A stretch of DNA of 39,907 nucleotides, from the NCBI GenBank assembly GCA_018268835.1, contig JAFDVU010000049.1, positions 1 through 39,907 on the forward strand, written 5' to 3'. The notes beneath the pieces are model-generated. The model was not told the origin of the DNA. It made no database searches and saw only the letters and a program-made list of their open reading frames with translations. The stretch comes from Acidobacteriota bacterium (lineage in GTDB: Bacteria; Acidobacteriota; Terriglobia; Bryobacterales; Bryobacteraceae). Positions within the stretch are counted from its first letter, which is position 1. Every line of letters starts with the position of its first letter. The position numbers were made by a program, and so were the translations under genes. Shown one piece after another: positions 1 through 10,058 of this stretch.

Positions 1-320
1 AGTCGCGGCCGGCATCAGAGCAATCGTAACACGCGATTCCGCATGGATTACGGTTGCAAACGATCCCGAAATTCATAGGCTGGGGCCGTAGGGCACTTCT
101 TAGCTTCCATTTTTTGTAACGCTCGTCGCTTTGGTAAATGAGTGTCAACTTTTGGATTCCGTTATCTGAAATTGCATTGCCCTGCTGGGCGGACGGATGT
201 TAACATTCGCGATAACGGTTGAAGACCAGGGAGTCTCATTAGTCGTCCCAACTGAGCCGGTCCGTGTGCTGTTCGCTGCAAGGTTCGCCCGCGGCCGCGC
301 TCCAGGAGAAGTAACAAGTT
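1..320. other. Upstream region of the first TonB receptor, no gene seen
   Basis: No convincing coding sequence or RNA gene is visible in this stretch. It has lower G+C than the genes that follow, with runs such as the T-rich patch near 110-116, as expected for a promoter-bearing leader. An AGGAG-like ribosome-binding sequence lies about 12 bases before the ATG at 321. I could not pick a -35/-10 pair with confidence. A short open frame from 197 overlaps the receptor gene out of frame and does not look like protein. Confidence 0.5.
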
Positions 321-3300
321 ATGAAGACATCGTTCCGCATATTGCTACTGTCGATCCTCGTCTCGCTCGCCTGTATACCCGGGCTGTGGGCTCAAGGCTC
401 GCGCGCCGCTCTCGGCGGGCGCGTCACGGACGCGCAGGGCGCGGTGGTTCCCGGTGCCAGCGTTGCCGTCACCTCCGAAGAGACGGGAGTTACGCAGACC
501 ACCAAAACCAACGAACAGGGCAACTGGCTGGTCCAGTTCCTCCTGCCCGCGAGTTATAAGTTCACGGTCGGCGCGCCTGGTTTCAAGACCAGCGAGCGCG
601 GGGGCATCGTCCTCCAGACCTCCGATAACAAGCAGATCGACGTGCAACTGGAAATCGGCACGGCGACGGCGGAAGTCACCGTGACCGGCGAAGTGCCGCT
701 CATCGATACCACCGCGGCCACGTCCGGTACCGTCATCGCGGAGGAGCAGATCCTGGAGATGCCGTCGCAGAGCCGTGTGCTCACGATTCTGGCCACCCTG
801 TCGCCCGGCGTTCTCCAGCAGGATCAGAACAACAATACGGCGCACCTGTGGTCGCACGACGCGGCTTCGCAGATCACCATCGACGGCGGGCGCAACAATA
901 CCCGTTCGAACAACTTCGAACTCAACGGCATGCCGAATATCAAGACCGGCGGGCAGGCGGCCTTCATGCCGGCGCCGGATGCCGTGCAGGAATTCCGCGT
1001 CGTGATGAATGCTTATGACTCGTCGATCGGACGGCAGGCGGGCGGCACGATTCAGATGGTGACCAAGAGCGGCACAGCGAAGCTCCACGGCAGCCTCTAC
1101 GAGTTCAACCAGAACAACGTGCTCAACGCCAACACCTTCCAGAGCAACCTGGCCGGAGCGGCCAAGGCGCCGATTCACTACAACGAGTACGGCGGCACCA
1201 TCGGCGGTCCCGTATGGCTTCCCAAGGTTTATGACGGCCGGCAGAAGACCTTCTTCTTCTTCGCCTATGACGGCACGCGCAACCAGGATCCGCGGTTCGG
1301 CACGCGGTCGCTGCTGAATGCCCAGGAGCGCACCGGCGATTTCAGCCAATCCTACACCTCGCAGGTGGTGGGTGGCGTCCGCCAGATCATTCCGATCCAG
1401 ATCTACGACCCCTATACTTCGGATGCGAAGGGCAACCGCACGCCGTACCCCGGAATGAAGATTCCCACCAATCAGTTGAGCCCGGTCGCGCAGAATATCC
1501 TGAAGTATGTTCCGCTGCCCAACAAGCCGAGCGACGGCACCAGCACGGACGCCAACAATTTCATCCCGTCCTCCAGCCGGCAGAACAAGATGGCCGACAT
1601 TTCCGCGCGCGGCGATCATAGCTGGAACAACTCGCACAAGAGCTTTGTCGCGCTCGGCTGGTATCACGAAGACGAGTTGAGCGGCGACGACTTCCACAAT
1701 CCCTCCACCGGTGCCTACCAGCACCGAATGTCGAAGACCCTGGGTGTGGACCACGTGTGGACCGCCAGCCCGACGACAATTCTGGACCTGCGCTCCAACA
1801 TCAGCCGCTACGAAGAGCCGAACAACGATAAGGGCATCAACTTCGATAGCGCTTCGCTCGGTTTCCCAACGGCCTTCACCTCGCAGCAGGCGGTGGGCAC
1901 GTTCCCCTATATCGCAGGGCAGTTCGGGAATATCGGTGTCGGGCAGGCCGGCAGCGTGGTCGATACTTCCTATTACACATTTGCCGGAACCCTGACCAAG
2001 GTACAGGGCAACATGACGTGGAAGGTGGGTGCGGAGCACTGGATTCTCCAACAGGCAAACAAGAGCATCTCCAACCAGGGCATCTTCACTTTCGACAACA
2101 GCAACTGGACACGGCAGAACGCCATTGCGAGCGGCGGCACCGGAATCGGCGCCAGCGGTGCCGCGTTTCTGCTCGGGCTGCCCAACGGCGGAGCCTTCCC
2201 GCGCAACGCGGACGCCTTCTGGAGCCAGCACTTCGAAGCCTTCTACGTGCAGAACGACTGGCGCGTGACCCCCAAGTTGACCATCAACATGGGCTTGCGC
2301 TACGACTGGGAGACCCCGATCACGGAGCGCTACAACCGGATGACCACCAACTTCGATCCGACCGTGGTCAACCCGATGAGCGATGCGGCGCAGTCGGCTT
2401 ACGCGGCGATCCTGAATAGTTCCGCCAACGCGAGCAATCCCGGCGTGCAGATTCTCAAGCAGGTGCTGCCTGCAAGTTCATTCAAGCTGATGGGCGCGCA
2501 ACTCTTCGCTGGAACCGGCGGGCAGTCGCGCGGTGTCTATCACACGGATTGGACGCAGATTCAACCGCGCGTCGGCTTTGCCTACAAGCTGGGGCCGAAC
2601 ACGGTCATCCGCGGCGGCGGCGGGCGTTTCAGCCAGGCGTCGTTCGATACCGGCGGGCAGAACGGCTTCAGCCGCACCACGGCCTTTACCGCCACCAACG
2701 ACAACTACATCACGCCCAACGACACGCTGGACAATCCCTTCCGCGGCGGCATCCTGGCGCCGACCGGATCCTCGCTCGGCGCACTCACCAACCTGGGTCA
2801 GGGTGTGACCTGGAACTACCAGGATCCACGCCGCATCTACTCCTGGGAGTACAGCTTGCACCTGCAGCACCAGATCAAGAGCTGGCTTTTCGAACTGGGC
2901 TACACGCACAACAAGAGCTACAACATCCCCCAGGGGCTGAACGAGAACCTGCCGTCCTACCCCCTGTGGCAACAGTACCTCGGGGTCAACAGCGTCTTCG
3001 ATTCCACCGGGCGCCCGCTGGACACTCTGCTGTGGAACACGCTGGTGCCGAATCCGTTCAAAGGGCTGCCCAACGTGACCGGCTCCATCGCCACGGCTAC
3101 CAACGTATCGATGAACCAGCTGCTCAACCCCGTAACCATCCTGGGCGGAATGACCATGAACCTCTACCCGTGGGGCAAGAACCAGTACGACGCGATGTTG
3201 GTGAAAGTGGAGCACCGCTTCAGCAAGGGCTTCGCGATCATCAACTCGTTCACCTGGTCCAAGCTCTTCGAAGACACGTCATGGACCGGACCGGAGATCG

Positions 3301-3974
3301 CCGGACGCAACGTGGAGCATAAGCTGGGCGGCGAGGATCGTCCCTTCCACCTCTCCATCGCGCCGATCTGGCAGATTCCGATCGGCCGCAAGGGCATGGT
3401 TGGCAAGAACATGCCCAAAGTGCTCGACGCGTTCGTGGGCGGCTGGCAGTTGTCCGGACAGTTCAATATCCAGTCCGGCGTGCCGGTGGTGTTCGGTACG
3501 GATTCGTTCTTCTCGGGGAAGGACTTCGCGATCCCGCGCGATCAGCAGAGCCTGCTCCGCTGGTTCGACACGGCCCAGTTCCAGCGCTTCCCTGATAAGA
3601 CCGCCGACATTACCAAGTACCCGGCGTGGACCGGCGTCATGAGCCTGCCCGGCGCGAACTACGTACCCAAGGCCGGGGACACTATCAAGAACGGGGTCTA
3701 CCAGGACTTCGCCACTTACATCCGCAACTACCCGACCCGCTGGGCCGATGTCCGCGCCAGCCGCACCAACAATCTGGATCTCGGCATCTACAAGAACTTC
3801 TCCGTCATGGAGAAGGTCAAGATCCAGTTCCGCTTCGAGTCCTACAACACCTTCAACCATCCGCGCTTTGCGGCGCCGAACAGCGATCCCACCAGCTCGA
3901 GCTTCGGTGTGGTGAGCCCGTCGCAGCAGAACGCGCCGCGCACCATCCAGATGGCATTGAAGCTGTCGTTCTAG
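321..3974 (+). CDS. TonB-dependent receptor with carboxypeptidase regulatory-like N-domain
   Basis: This 1217-residue protein is an outer-membrane receptor of the large Oar/SusC-like type common in Acidobacteria. Residues 1-25 form a signal peptide ending in LWAQG. Residues about 30-115 match the carboxypeptidase regulatory-like (CarboxypepD_reg) beta-sandwich, starting GRVTDAQGAVVPGA. A plug domain follows (about 130-260, with the typical GGTIQMVTKSGT segment), and then a long beta-barrel. The chain ends in an aromatic residue (KLSF), the usual signal for BAM-mediated insertion. The family uses TonB energy to import oligosaccharides, siderophores or other large ligands, but the ligand cannot be read from the sequence. 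The gene ends in a strong terminator and faces the GH127 glycosidase gene. That makes a carbohydrate ligand possible, but this is inference only. Confidence 0.93.
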   Translation: MKTSFRILLLSILVSLACIPGLWAQGSRAALGGRVTDAQGAVVPGASVAVTSEETGVTQTTKTNEQGNWLVQFLLPASYKFTVGAPGFKTSERGGIVLQTSDNKQIDVQLEIGTATAEVTVTGEVPLIDTTAATSGTVIAEEQILEMPSQSRVLTILATLSPGVLQQDQNNNTAHLWSHDAASQITIDGGRNNTRSNNFELNGMPNIKTGGQAAFMPAPDAVQEFRVVMNAYDSSIGRQAGGTIQMVTKSGTAKLHGSLYEFNQNNVLNANTFQSNLAGAAKAPIHYNEYGGTIGGPVWLPKVYDGRQKTFFFFAYDGTRNQDPRFGTRSLLNAQERTGDFSQSYTSQVVGGVRQIIPIQIYDPYTSDAKGNRTPYPGMKIPTNQLSPVAQNILKYVPLPNKPSDGTSTDANNFIPSSSRQNKMADISARGDHSWNNSHKSFVALGWYHEDELSGDDFHNPSTGAYQHRMSKTLGVDHVWTASPTTILDLRSNISRYEEPNNDKGINFDSASLGFPTAFTSQQAVGTFPYIAGQFGNIGVGQAGSVVDTSYYTFAGTLTKVQGNMTWKVGAEHWILQQANKSISNQGIFTFDNSNWTRQNAIASGGTGIGASGAAFLLGLPNGGAFPRNADAFWSQHFEAFYVQNDWRVTPKLTINMGLRYDWETPITERYNRMTTNFDPTVVNPMSDAAQSAYAAILNSSANASNPGVQILKQVLPASSFKLMGAQLFAGTGGQSRGVYHTDWTQIQPRVGFAYKLGPNTVIRGGGGRFSQASFDTGGQNGFSRTTAFTATNDNYITPNDTLDNPFRGGILAPTGSSLGALTNLGQGVTWNYQDPRRIYSWEYSLHLQHQIKSWLFELGYTHNKSYNIPQGLNENLPSYPLWQQYLGVNSVFDSTGRPLDTLLWNTLVPNPFKGLPNVTGSIATATNVSMNQLLNPVTILGGMTMNLYPWGKNQYDAMLVKVEHRFSKGFAIINSFTWSKLFEDTSWTGPEIAGRNVEHKLGGEDRPFHLSIAPIWQIPIGRKGMVGKNMPKVLDAFVGGWQLSGQFNIQSGVPVVFGTDSFFSGKDFAIPRDQQSLLRWFDTAQFQRFPDKTADITKYPAWTGVMSLPGANYVPKAGDTIKNGVYQDFATYIRNYPTRWADVRASRTNNLDLGIYKNFSVMEKVKIQFRFESYNTFNHPRFAAPNSDPTSSSFGVVSPSQQNAPRTIQMALKLSF

Positions 3975-3988
3975 TTCGCACCTAAGGG

Positions 3989-4032
3989 AAAACGGGGCAG
4001 GCACGCAGTTCGCCTGCCCCGTTTTCTTTTTT
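3989..4032. terminator. Intrinsic terminator between convergent genes
   Basis: A perfect inverted repeat pairs CGGGGCAGGC (3993-4002) with GCCTGCCCCG (4012-4021) around a 9-base loop. It is flanked by AAAA on the left and TTTT plus CTTTTTT on the right. On the plus strand this is a textbook rho-independent terminator 14 bases after the receptor stop codon. The A-run on the left gives a shorter U-tract for transcripts arriving from the minus-strand glycosidase, so it may work in both directions. Confidence 0.92.
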
Positions 4033-4039
4033 GGGGCCG

Positions 4040-5746
4040 TCAGCGCACGGGCAGCCACACCTTCATCGCCATCGCATCGGAGAAGGGAACCAGGGTCACT
4101 GGTCCGGCGGCATAGACCTGCGCTCCGCTCCATCCCGCGGGCGGCGTCACCGGTTTCAGTGCGGCGGCGCTCTCGCCGGGCGATTTCACGCCGCCCGGAT
4201 TCAGACTGTCTTCGGCGGCGAGCACCTGCGGTCCGCGCTGTATCGCGATGGAGTCGGGGTAACTCCTGCCGCCGGGGATCGTGCGCACCGTCAGGTCGAT
4301 TGCGAGGGACACCGTGTCGCCCGCTTTCCAATCGCGCTCGATCGCCAGCCACTCGCCGGGCTTGCCGGGGTAGCGGCGCCCGCCCACGCTCGCGGTGAAC
4401 TTGTCCGTCCACCGGGGCACGCGCAGTTGCAGCGTGAAGTGCCGCCGCTTCGCCTGCCGGATCGTCAACGACACTGCGCCGTCCGCGGGGAATGCCGTTG
4501 CCGCAGTGATCTTCGCAAACGGCGTCTCGAATTCGCCCGGAGTGTAGAGCACGACCGCCGGGCCGCTCTCCGTGGATCCCCACGCGATCTCGGGAATGAG
4601 CGAGATGCCGCGCGGCTCGCTGGAGACGCAGCAGTTGATGCCCGGCCCGGGCTTCTTCGTCCCGTTGAGCGGCGTGAAGTAGCAGATGTTGCCGTTGTGC
4701 GGATCCTGCGCGCCCAGCAACTGATTGTAGACCGTGCGTTCGAGTTCCTCTGCGTACTCCGGCGCGCCGGTGAGTTTGAAGAGCCGCCAGGTGAGTTGCA
4801 GCCAGGTGACGGTGGCGCAGCCTTCGCCGACGTCGTCCTTGTCCCCGCCGGGCAGCAGGTTGTCGTCGAGGAAGTGCTCCTTGGAACTGGTCGTGCCGGT
4901 GATGTACAGGCGCCGGTCGCGGATGTCGTGCCAGGCGGCCAGCACCGGCGGCAGCAGCGATTCGTCGCCCGTCGCCTTGTAGAGTTCGACAACTCCGATG
5001 AGGTCGCTCATCATCTCGTATGCCTTGGCGTTGGCCGTCTTGAAGACGCTGCCGGTGGCGCGCAGCGAGGCCAGCACCTTCGGTCCGTTGGGCTGATCCC
5101 AGGCGTGGACGAGGTACCAGCAGAAATCCAGGTAGCGCTTATCACCCGTCTGCCGGTAGAGCGTGACCATGGGCTCGAGCACGCTCGTGGCGGCCATCCC
5201 CACGTGCGTGCTCGCGGCGATAATGTCGCGCTGTCCCGGCCCGGTACCGAAGGTGCGCGCGAGCAGGTCGCCCACCCGGCGCGCGACTTCGAGCGCCCGC
5301 GTGTCGCCGGTGGTCTCGTGGTAGTTGAGCAGCCCGATGAGGTCGTACTTGTGCACCCAGACGTCCCACTCGGTCCAGCGCTTGTCGTCGGTGTAGGTGC
5401 CCAGGTAACCGTCGGCGCGCTGCGACCGCATCAGCGCGCCCGCGATGCGGTCCATCTGTTCCTTGAGCCGCGGATCGTGGGTGAATCGCCAGGTGTTGCA
5501 GGCGGCGTCCAGGTACTTGCCGGCGTGCTCGCCGATCCACGCCTGCTCGCCGGGCGGCTGCTCGAAGCCCCTCAGCAGACGCGCCTCGTCCACGTGCAGT
5601 AGTCGGCCTTCGAGATTGACCCGCAGGCGCGCCCCCAGCATGCCTTCGATGCGCTGCGTCTCAAACGGCGCCGGATCGAACTTCTCCGGCACGGTTCCGG
5701 CGAACACCGCCGCCGCGGCGGCCAGCATTCCAACCAACCATTTCAC
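4040..5746 (-). CDS. GH127 family glycosidase (beta-L-arabinofuranosidase-like, DUF1680)
   Basis: This 568-residue exported protein belongs to the GH127/DUF1680 family, whose characterised member HypBA1 removes beta-L-arabinofuranose. The family uses a cysteine nucleophile held by a zinc site. The expected residues are visible: a Glu-Gly-Cys motif at about 308-310 and a Cys-Cys pair at about 372-373 (GINCCVSSEPRG). A glutamate also stands in the YITGTTSSKE segment where the acid/base residue is expected. I place the start at GTG 5746, because GGAGG lies 6 bases upstream and the result begins directly with a signal peptide (MKWLVGMLAAAAAVFAG). A GTG at 5767 would add seven charged residues. 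It is the last gene of the minus-strand cluster. The true substrate could be another beta-L-arabinoside. Confidence 0.88.
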   Translation of the reverse strand: MKWLVGMLAAAAAVFAGTVPEKFDPAPFETQRIEGMLGARLRVNLEGRLLHVDEARLLRGFEQPPGEQAWIGEHAGKYLDAACNTWRFTHDPRLKEQMDRIAGALMRSQRADGYLGTYTDDKRWTEWDVWVHKYDLIGLLNYHETTGDTRALEVARRVGDLLARTFGTGPGQRDIIAASTHVGMAATSVLEPMVTLYRQTGDKRYLDFCWYLVHAWDQPNGPKVLASLRATGSVFKTANAKAYEMMSDLIGVVELYKATGDESLLPPVLAAWHDIRDRRLYITGTTSSKEHFLDDNLLPGGDKDDVGEGCATVTWLQLTWRLFKLTGAPEYAEELERTVYNQLLGAQDPHNGNICYFTPLNGTKKPGPGINCCVSSEPRGISLIPEIAWGSTESGPAVVLYTPGEFETPFAKITAATAFPADGAVSLTIRQAKRRHFTLQLRVPRWTDKFTASVGGRRYPGKPGEWLAIERDWKAGDTVSLAIDLTVRTIPGGRSYPDSIAIQRGPQVLAAEDSLNPGGVKSPGESAAALKPVTPPAGWSGAQVYAAGPVTLVPFSDAMAMKVWLPVR

Positions 5747-5800
5747 GCTCCACCTCCCGCGTCTCACGCCAGAGATCCATTATCCTCGTTTCGCGTGAAC

Positions 5801-6952
5801 TCAGAGCGCCGCGCGGATGGCGGCGAGCGCAGCCGCGGGATCTGGCGGGTCGCAGCGGATCACCGTGGCGCCGGGAGAGACTGGACGCCAGCGGTCGAAC
5901 ATGCGCGGGGCGGGGAAGCCGGCGAACACCGTGATCAGCGGCACGCCCGCGGCCGCCGCCGCGTGCTGTCCCGCGGAATCGTAGCCCACGTAGAGCCTCG
6001 CGTGGGAGACGATCCCGGCGAATCCGGCGAAGGATCCGTCCCACCACACTGGCGCCACCCCGGCGGCTTCGGCCGCGCGTTCCACGCGCGCGCGCTCCTC
6101 GCCTCCGGCCCCACGGTCGATCACTAGCGGCAGGCGCGCGGCGAGCAGCGCGAGTAATTCGCGCTCGAACGGGTCGGGCAGCCGCTTGGCGGGATTCTCG
6201 CCGACCCCGAGACTGATCGCGACGTAACGCCCGGGCAACTCCGCGGCTTCCGGACGCAGCGCGAGATACGGCTTCGCATCCGGCACCCCGAACGTCGTCG
6301 CGGCCCAGCGCGCGGCCAGCGTAGGCAGCGCGTCGTCTGTTTCGGCGCCGAAGCTGCGGCTCTCGAAGAGGTGGTAATTGCGTTCGTTACCCACCGGCAC
6401 CAGGCCGAGTTGCGTGAGACGGCTGTCCGGGTCGATGACGAGATCCTCTCCCGTCACCAGCGCCGCCAGGTCCTGCGCGGCAGCGAGGCGGTCGGCGAGC
6501 GTGCCTCTCCGGTAATCCACCGGCGCGTGCGTGAGGCGCGCATCCGCCGCGAAGAGTTCGAAGTTCTTGTGCGGACCGGCGAAGACGATCCCGGCCGCGC
6601 GGAAGCGGCGCTTCGCGGCATCCATCAGGACGCTGGTCACCGCGATATCGGCCCCCAGCGTTACGCGCGAGAGTACGAAGACCCGGCGCGGTTCGCGCTC
6701 CACCGGGCGAGGCTCGCGCACACGGCGGTACCGGTCGAAATCGGCGCCGGGCAGAACCGCGGAGAAGAGCCGGGCGTACACCTCGCAGAGCGCCGGATCG
6801 AAGCGGTCGGCCAGCCCCTCCACCAGCACGCCGAACAAGGCGCGCGCGCACTCGTCCGCCGCCAGTTCCGCCGGCAGTCGCTCGGGCGGATTTCCGGCGA
6901 TGCAATCGGCCAGCACCTGCCGCGCTAGCTGCTCACACGAAGTACTTGTCAA
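5801..6952 (-). CDS. Glycosyltransferase family 9-like protein
   Basis: This 383-residue protein resembles the GT9 (ADP-heptose:LPS heptosyltransferase-like) family, which moves sugars from nucleotide donors onto lipopolysaccharide core or other acceptors. The C-terminal Rossmann-like half carries the recognisable pattern [15 protein letters not shown], then a domain with [21 protein letters not shown], the region where GT9 enzymes bind the donor nucleotide. The N-terminal half (about 1-95) is an unusual helical extension. The TTG start at 6952 overlaps the end of the methylthioadenosine phosphorylase gene by 20 bases. A GTG at 6916 is an alternative with no better ribosome-binding sequence. 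Donor and acceptor are unknown. Confidence 0.72.
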   Translation of the reverse strand: MTSTSCEQLARQVLADCIAGNPPERLPAELAADECARALFGVLVEGLADRFDPALCEVYARLFSAVLPGADFDRYRRVREPRPVEREPRRVFVLSRVTLGADIAVTSVLMDAAKRRFRAAGIVFAGPHKNFELFAADARLTHAPVDYRRGTLADRLAAAQDLAALVTGEDLVIDPDSRLTQLGLVPVGNERNYHLFESRSFGAETDDALPTLAARWAATTFGVPDAKPYLALRPEAAELPGRYVAISLGVGENPAKRLPDPFERELLALLAARLPLVIDRGAGGEERARVERAAEAAGVAPVWWDGSFAGFAGIVSHARLYVGYDSAGQHAAAAAGVPLITVFAGFPAPRMFDRWRPVSPGATVIRCDPPDPAAALAAIRAAL

Positions 6953-7793
6953 TCAGGATCCCCAGCTTCTTGCGCGTCGCGTCGGGTACCGCCTGCCGGT
7001 CCGTGAGGATCGCGTGCGAAAGCGCGCTGCCGCATTTACAGGCGCGCCCGGCGGGCATCGCGGCGACCGCGCCGGCCACCACCTTGCACGCGTTCTCCGC
7101 GTTCTTCACCAGGTGCGCGATGATGTCGTTGACCGTGACCGCGTCGTGATCCGGGTGCCAGCAATCGTAGTCCGTAACCATCGCCACGGTGACGTAGCAG
7201 ATCTCGGCTTCGCGCGCGAGTTTCGCCTCCTGCAGGTTGGTCATCCCGATAACGTCCATCCCCCAGGAGCGGTAGACGTTGGATTCGGCCTTGGTGGAGA
7301 AAGCCGGCCCCTCCATGCAGAGGTAGGTGCCGCCCTCCTTGACGTTGACGCCGGCCGCGCGGCAGGCGCCCGCGACCACGTGGCTCATCTCCGGGCAGAT
7401 CGGATCGGAGAAGCCGATGTGCGCCACCAGCCCTTCGCCGAAGAACGTGGACACGCGGCCGCGCGTGCGGTCGAAGAACTGATCCGGCAGCACGAAATCC
7501 AGCGGCCGGTGCTCTTCCTTGAGCGATCCTACCGCGCTCAGCGAGATGATGCGCTCCACCCCGAGCGACTTCATGCCGTAGATGTTGGCGCGGAAGTTGA
7601 GCTCGCTCGGCGAGATGCGGTGGCCGCGGCCGTGCCGCGCCAGGAACGCCACCGTGCGCCCCGCCAGCGTGCCGAGCACGTAGTTGTCCGAAGGCGCGCC
7701 GAACGGCGTCTGAATGGAGGCTTCCTCCTCCGCTTCGAAGCCCGGCATGGAGTAGAGTCCGCTGCCGCCGATGATGCCGATTTCTGCTTTCAC
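6933..7793 (-). CDS. mtnP: S-methyl-5'-thioadenosine phosphorylase
   Basis: This 286-residue enzyme splits methylthioadenosine with phosphate into adenine and methylthioribose-1-phosphate. It clears the by-product of polyamine synthesis and feeds methionine salvage. It is a trimeric PNP/MTAP-family protein: the N-terminal phosphate-site motif GIIGGSGLY, the methylthioribose-site segment [12 protein letters not shown] and the adenine-site aspartate in VTDYDCW are all present. The GTG start at 7793 forms a GTGA overlap with the stop of the upstream MeaB-epimerase gene, so translation is probably coupled. The longer open frame upstream of 7793 is only read-through into other genes. Some relatives act on inosine or guanosine instead, but the sequence around the base site favours methylthioadenosine. 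Confidence 0.92.
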   Translation of the reverse strand: MKAEIGIIGGSGLYSMPGFEAEEEASIQTPFGAPSDNYVLGTLAGRTVAFLARHGRGHRISPSELNFRANIYGMKSLGVERIISLSAVGSLKEEHRPLDFVLPDQFFDRTRGRVSTFFGEGLVAHIGFSDPICPEMSHVVAGACRAAGVNVKEGGTYLCMEGPAFSTKAESNVYRSWGMDVIGMTNLQEAKLAREAEICYVTVAMVTDYDCWHPDHDAVTVNDIIAHLVKNAENACKVVAGAVAAMPAGRACKCGSALSHAILTDRQAVPDATRKKLGILIDKYFV

Positions 7794-8881
7794 TGTCGCT
7801 CCTGAATCAATTCGAGAAGTACGCCTCCGGTGGAGGCGGGGTGAACGAAGACGTAGATGTGGCCGCCCGCGCCCGCCCGCGGTTCGTTGAGCAGGCGCGC
7901 GCCGGATGCGCGCAACCGCTCCACCGCGGCCTTGAGGTCGGGCACCCGCAGCGCGATGTGATGCAGGCCCCCTCCGCGCTTTTCGAGGAATTTCGAGATC
8001 GGCGAATCCGCCGCCGCCGGTTCGAGCAACTCGAGCGGCGGCATCATGGCGACCCGCACCTTCTCGGCGTCGATCGTCTCGGTGCCGTGCAGCGCGAGCC
8101 CGATCGCCTGGTAGAAAGGGATCGCGGCCTCCAGGCTCTTCACCGCGACGGCGATGTGATCGAGCGCCCCGCGTTCGCCGTCGGGCAGGCCGGGAGGACC
8201 GTTGCACGGAATCTTCTCGATGTGGTCGAGCAGCGCGTCGATGCCCTGGCCCTCCGTGGCCACCGTGCGGACGATGGGGCAACTGTAACCCTCGGCGCGA
8301 AGTTCCTGCTCCAGCCGAGCCGCGCCCGCGTGATCGCTCTTGTTGATCGCGAAAATGGCGGCGATCTCCATGATCCCGCTCTTGATCGCCTGGATGTCGT
8401 CGCCCATCCCCGGCACCAGAACCACCACGGTCACCTGCGCCACACGCGCGATTTCGATTTCGTCCTGCCCCACCCCGACTGTTTCGATCAGCACGTAATC
8501 GCGTCCCGCCGCGCTCATCAGCCGCGCCATGTCCGCGGTCGCGCGGGCGAGTCCGCCCAGGTTGCCGCGCGTGGCCATGCTGCGGATGAAGATGCCGGAG
8601 TCGGCGTAATGGCGCTGCATGCGGATGCGGTCGCCCAGGATGGCGCCGCCCGTCATGCGGCTGCTCGGGTCCACCGCCAGGATGGCCACGGTCTTGCCCT
8701 GCGCGCGCAGCACGCCGGCGAGCGCGTCCACCAGCGTGCTCTTTCCCGCCCCCGGCGGTCCGGTGATGCCGACCACGCGGGCGTGCCCCGGCTCAAGCGC
8801 GTCCAGCGCCGCGAGCGCGGCGGGATCGCGGTTTTCCACGCCGGTGGCGAGGCGGGCCAGAGATCGAAGGTCCTGAATCAT
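7790..8881 (-). CDS. MeaB-type GTPase fused to methylmalonyl-CoA epimerase
   Basis: One uninterrupted 363-residue frame carries two enzymes of the propionate/methylmalonyl-CoA pathway. Residues 1-223 are a MeaB/ArgK G-protein: Walker [10 protein letters not shown] (41-49), the [15 protein letters not shown] segment (71-85), ETVGVGQDE (133-141) and the guanine motif NKSD (180-183). MeaB loads and protects B12-dependent methylmalonyl-CoA mutase. After a 15-residue linker, residues 239-363 are a VOC-fold methylmalonyl-CoA epimerase, with likely metal ligands His242, His308 and Glu357. The C-terminal dimerisation arm of ordinary MeaB is missing and the epimerase sits in its place. The ATG at 8881 forms an ATGA overlap with the acyl-CoA dehydrogenase stop. 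No mutase gene lies in this window. Confidence 0.9.
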   Translation of the reverse strand: MIQDLRSLARLATGVENRDPAALAALDALEPGHARVVGITGPPGAGKSTLVDALAGVLRAQGKTVAILAVDPSSRMTGGAILGDRIRMQRHYADSGIFIRSMATRGNLGGLARATADMARLMSAAGRDYVLIETVGVGQDEIEIARVAQVTVVVLVPGMGDDIQAIKSGIMEIAAIFAINKSDHAGAARLEQELRAEGYSCPIVRTVATEGQGIDALLDHIEKIPCNGPPGLPDGERGALDHIAVAVKSLEAAIPFYQAIGLALHGTETIDAEKVRVAMMPPLELLEPAAADSPISKFLEKRGGGLHHIALRVPDLKAAVERLRASGARLLNEPRAGAGGHIYVFVHPASTGGVLLELIQERQ

Positions 8882-10023
8882 TCGCTCTTGAGGAGTTGCC
8901 GCGCGATCACCAGCCGCTGGATTTCGCTGGTGCCTTCGCCAATGGTGCACAGCTTGACGTCGCGGTAGAACTTCTCCACCGGGTAGTCCTTGATGAAGCC
9001 GTACCCGCCGTGAATCTGTACGGCTTCGCCGGCGATGCGCACCGCCGCTTCGCTGGCGAACAGCTTCGCCATCGCGGATTCGCGCGTGACCCGGTGCCCG
9101 TGGTCGAGCATCCATGCGGCGCGATAGTTCAGCAGGCGCGCGGCGTCGATCTCCACCGCCATATCCACCAGCTTGTGCTGGATCGCCTGGAATTCGCTGA
9201 TCGGCCGCCCGAACTGCTTGCGCAATTTCGAGTAGCGCAGCGCCGCGCCGTACGCGCCCTGCGCCATCCCGATGGAAAGCGCCGCGATGGAGATGCGTCC
9301 GCCGTCCAGGATCTTCAGCGAATCGACGAAGCCTTCGTTCAGTTTGCCCAGCAACTGCGATTGCGGCAGCCGGCAATCTTCGAGGATCACTTCTCCGGTC
9401 GCGCTGGCGCGCAACCCGAGCTTGTTTTCCTTCTTCCCCGGCCGGAAACCCGGCGTGCCCTTCTCGATGAGGAACGCGGAGATGCCGTGCTGCGCGGCGG
9501 ACCGGTCCGTGGTCGCCATGGCCACGCAGACATCGGCGTAGTGCGCGTTCGTCGTGAAGGTCTTCGCGCCGTTCAGCACCCACTCGTCGCCTTCGCGCAC
9601 GGCTTTCGTGCGGGTGCCGCCGGCGTCGCTGCCGGCTTCGGGCTCGGTCAGGCTCCAGCAGCCGATCCACTCGCCGGTGGCGAGTTTCGTCAGGTACTGC
9701 TCGCGCTGTTCCTCGGTGCCCATCTTATATATATGGTTCGAGCACAGCGAAGTGTGCGCCGCCACGATGATCCCCACCGAGCCGTCCACCCGCGAGAGTT
9801 CCTCGATCAGGATCGAGTATTCGATGTAGCCCAGTCCCGCGCCCCCGTATTCTTCCGGGAAGATCGCGCCCATGTAGCCCAGCCGGCCGAGTTTGCGGAT
9901 GACTTCGAGCGGGAAGGTCTGCGCCTCGTCCCATTCCATTACGTGCGGCGCGATTTCGGCCTCGGCGAATTCGCGGACGGCTTTGCGAAGGGCGATTTGC
10001 TCGGGCGTGTATTCGAAGTCCAT
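8878..10023 (-). CDS. Acyl-CoA dehydrogenase
   Basis: This 381-residue flavoenzyme removes two hydrogens from an acyl-CoA, passing electrons to electron-transfer flavoprotein. It shows the family layout: an N-terminal helical domain, the FAD-binding signature [18 protein letters not shown] in the middle, and a C-terminal helical domain. The catalytic glutamate stands in the [10 protein letters not shown] segment near the end, the position used by short- and medium-chain and butyryl-CoA dehydrogenases. Its place next to MeaB-epimerase suggests a role in branched-chain or odd-chain acyl-CoA breakdown leading to propionyl-CoA, but chain-length preference cannot be read from the sequence. The start is ATG 10023. 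No strong ribosome-binding sequence precedes it, and a hairpin-forming GGCAGG/CCTGCC repeat lies just upstream. Confidence 0.93.
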   Translation of the reverse strand: MDFEYTPEQIALRKAVREFAEAEIAPHVMEWDEAQTFPLEVIRKLGRLGYMGAIFPEEYGGAGLGYIEYSILIEELSRVDGSVGIIVAAHTSLCSNHIYKMGTEEQREQYLTKLATGEWIGCWSLTEPEAGSDAGGTRTKAVREGDEWVLNGAKTFTTNAHYADVCVAMATTDRSAAQHGISAFLIEKGTPGFRPGKKENKLGLRASATGEVILEDCRLPQSQLLGKLNEGFVDSLKILDGGRISIAALSIGMAQGAYGAALRYSKLRKQFGRPISEFQAIQHKLVDMAVEIDAARLLNYRAAWMLDHGHRVTRESAMAKLFASEAAVRIAGEAVQIHGGYGFIKDYPVEKFYRDVKLCTIGEGTSEIQRLVIARQLLKSE

Positions 10024-10058
10024 TCGAACCAGACTGGCCGGCAGGGATGCCTGCCCCT

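Noticed and set aside
345..2231. 628-codon open frame on the minus strand opposite the first TonB receptor
   Set aside because: The plus strand shows a signal peptide, regulatory-like domain, plug and barrel. The minus frame lacks any motif and is explained by codon bias.
7794..8282. N-terminal extension of the methylthioadenosine phosphorylase frame
   Set aside because: The extra residues are Arg/Gly-rich shadow sequence of the MeaB-epimerase gene. GTG 7793 gives the normal N-terminus [13 protein letters not shown].
8882..9670. N-terminal extension of the MeaB-epimerase frame up to 9670
   Set aside because: The added part is an Arg-rich shadow of the acyl-CoA dehydrogenase gene. MeaB begins naturally at ATG 8881 with an ATGA overlap.
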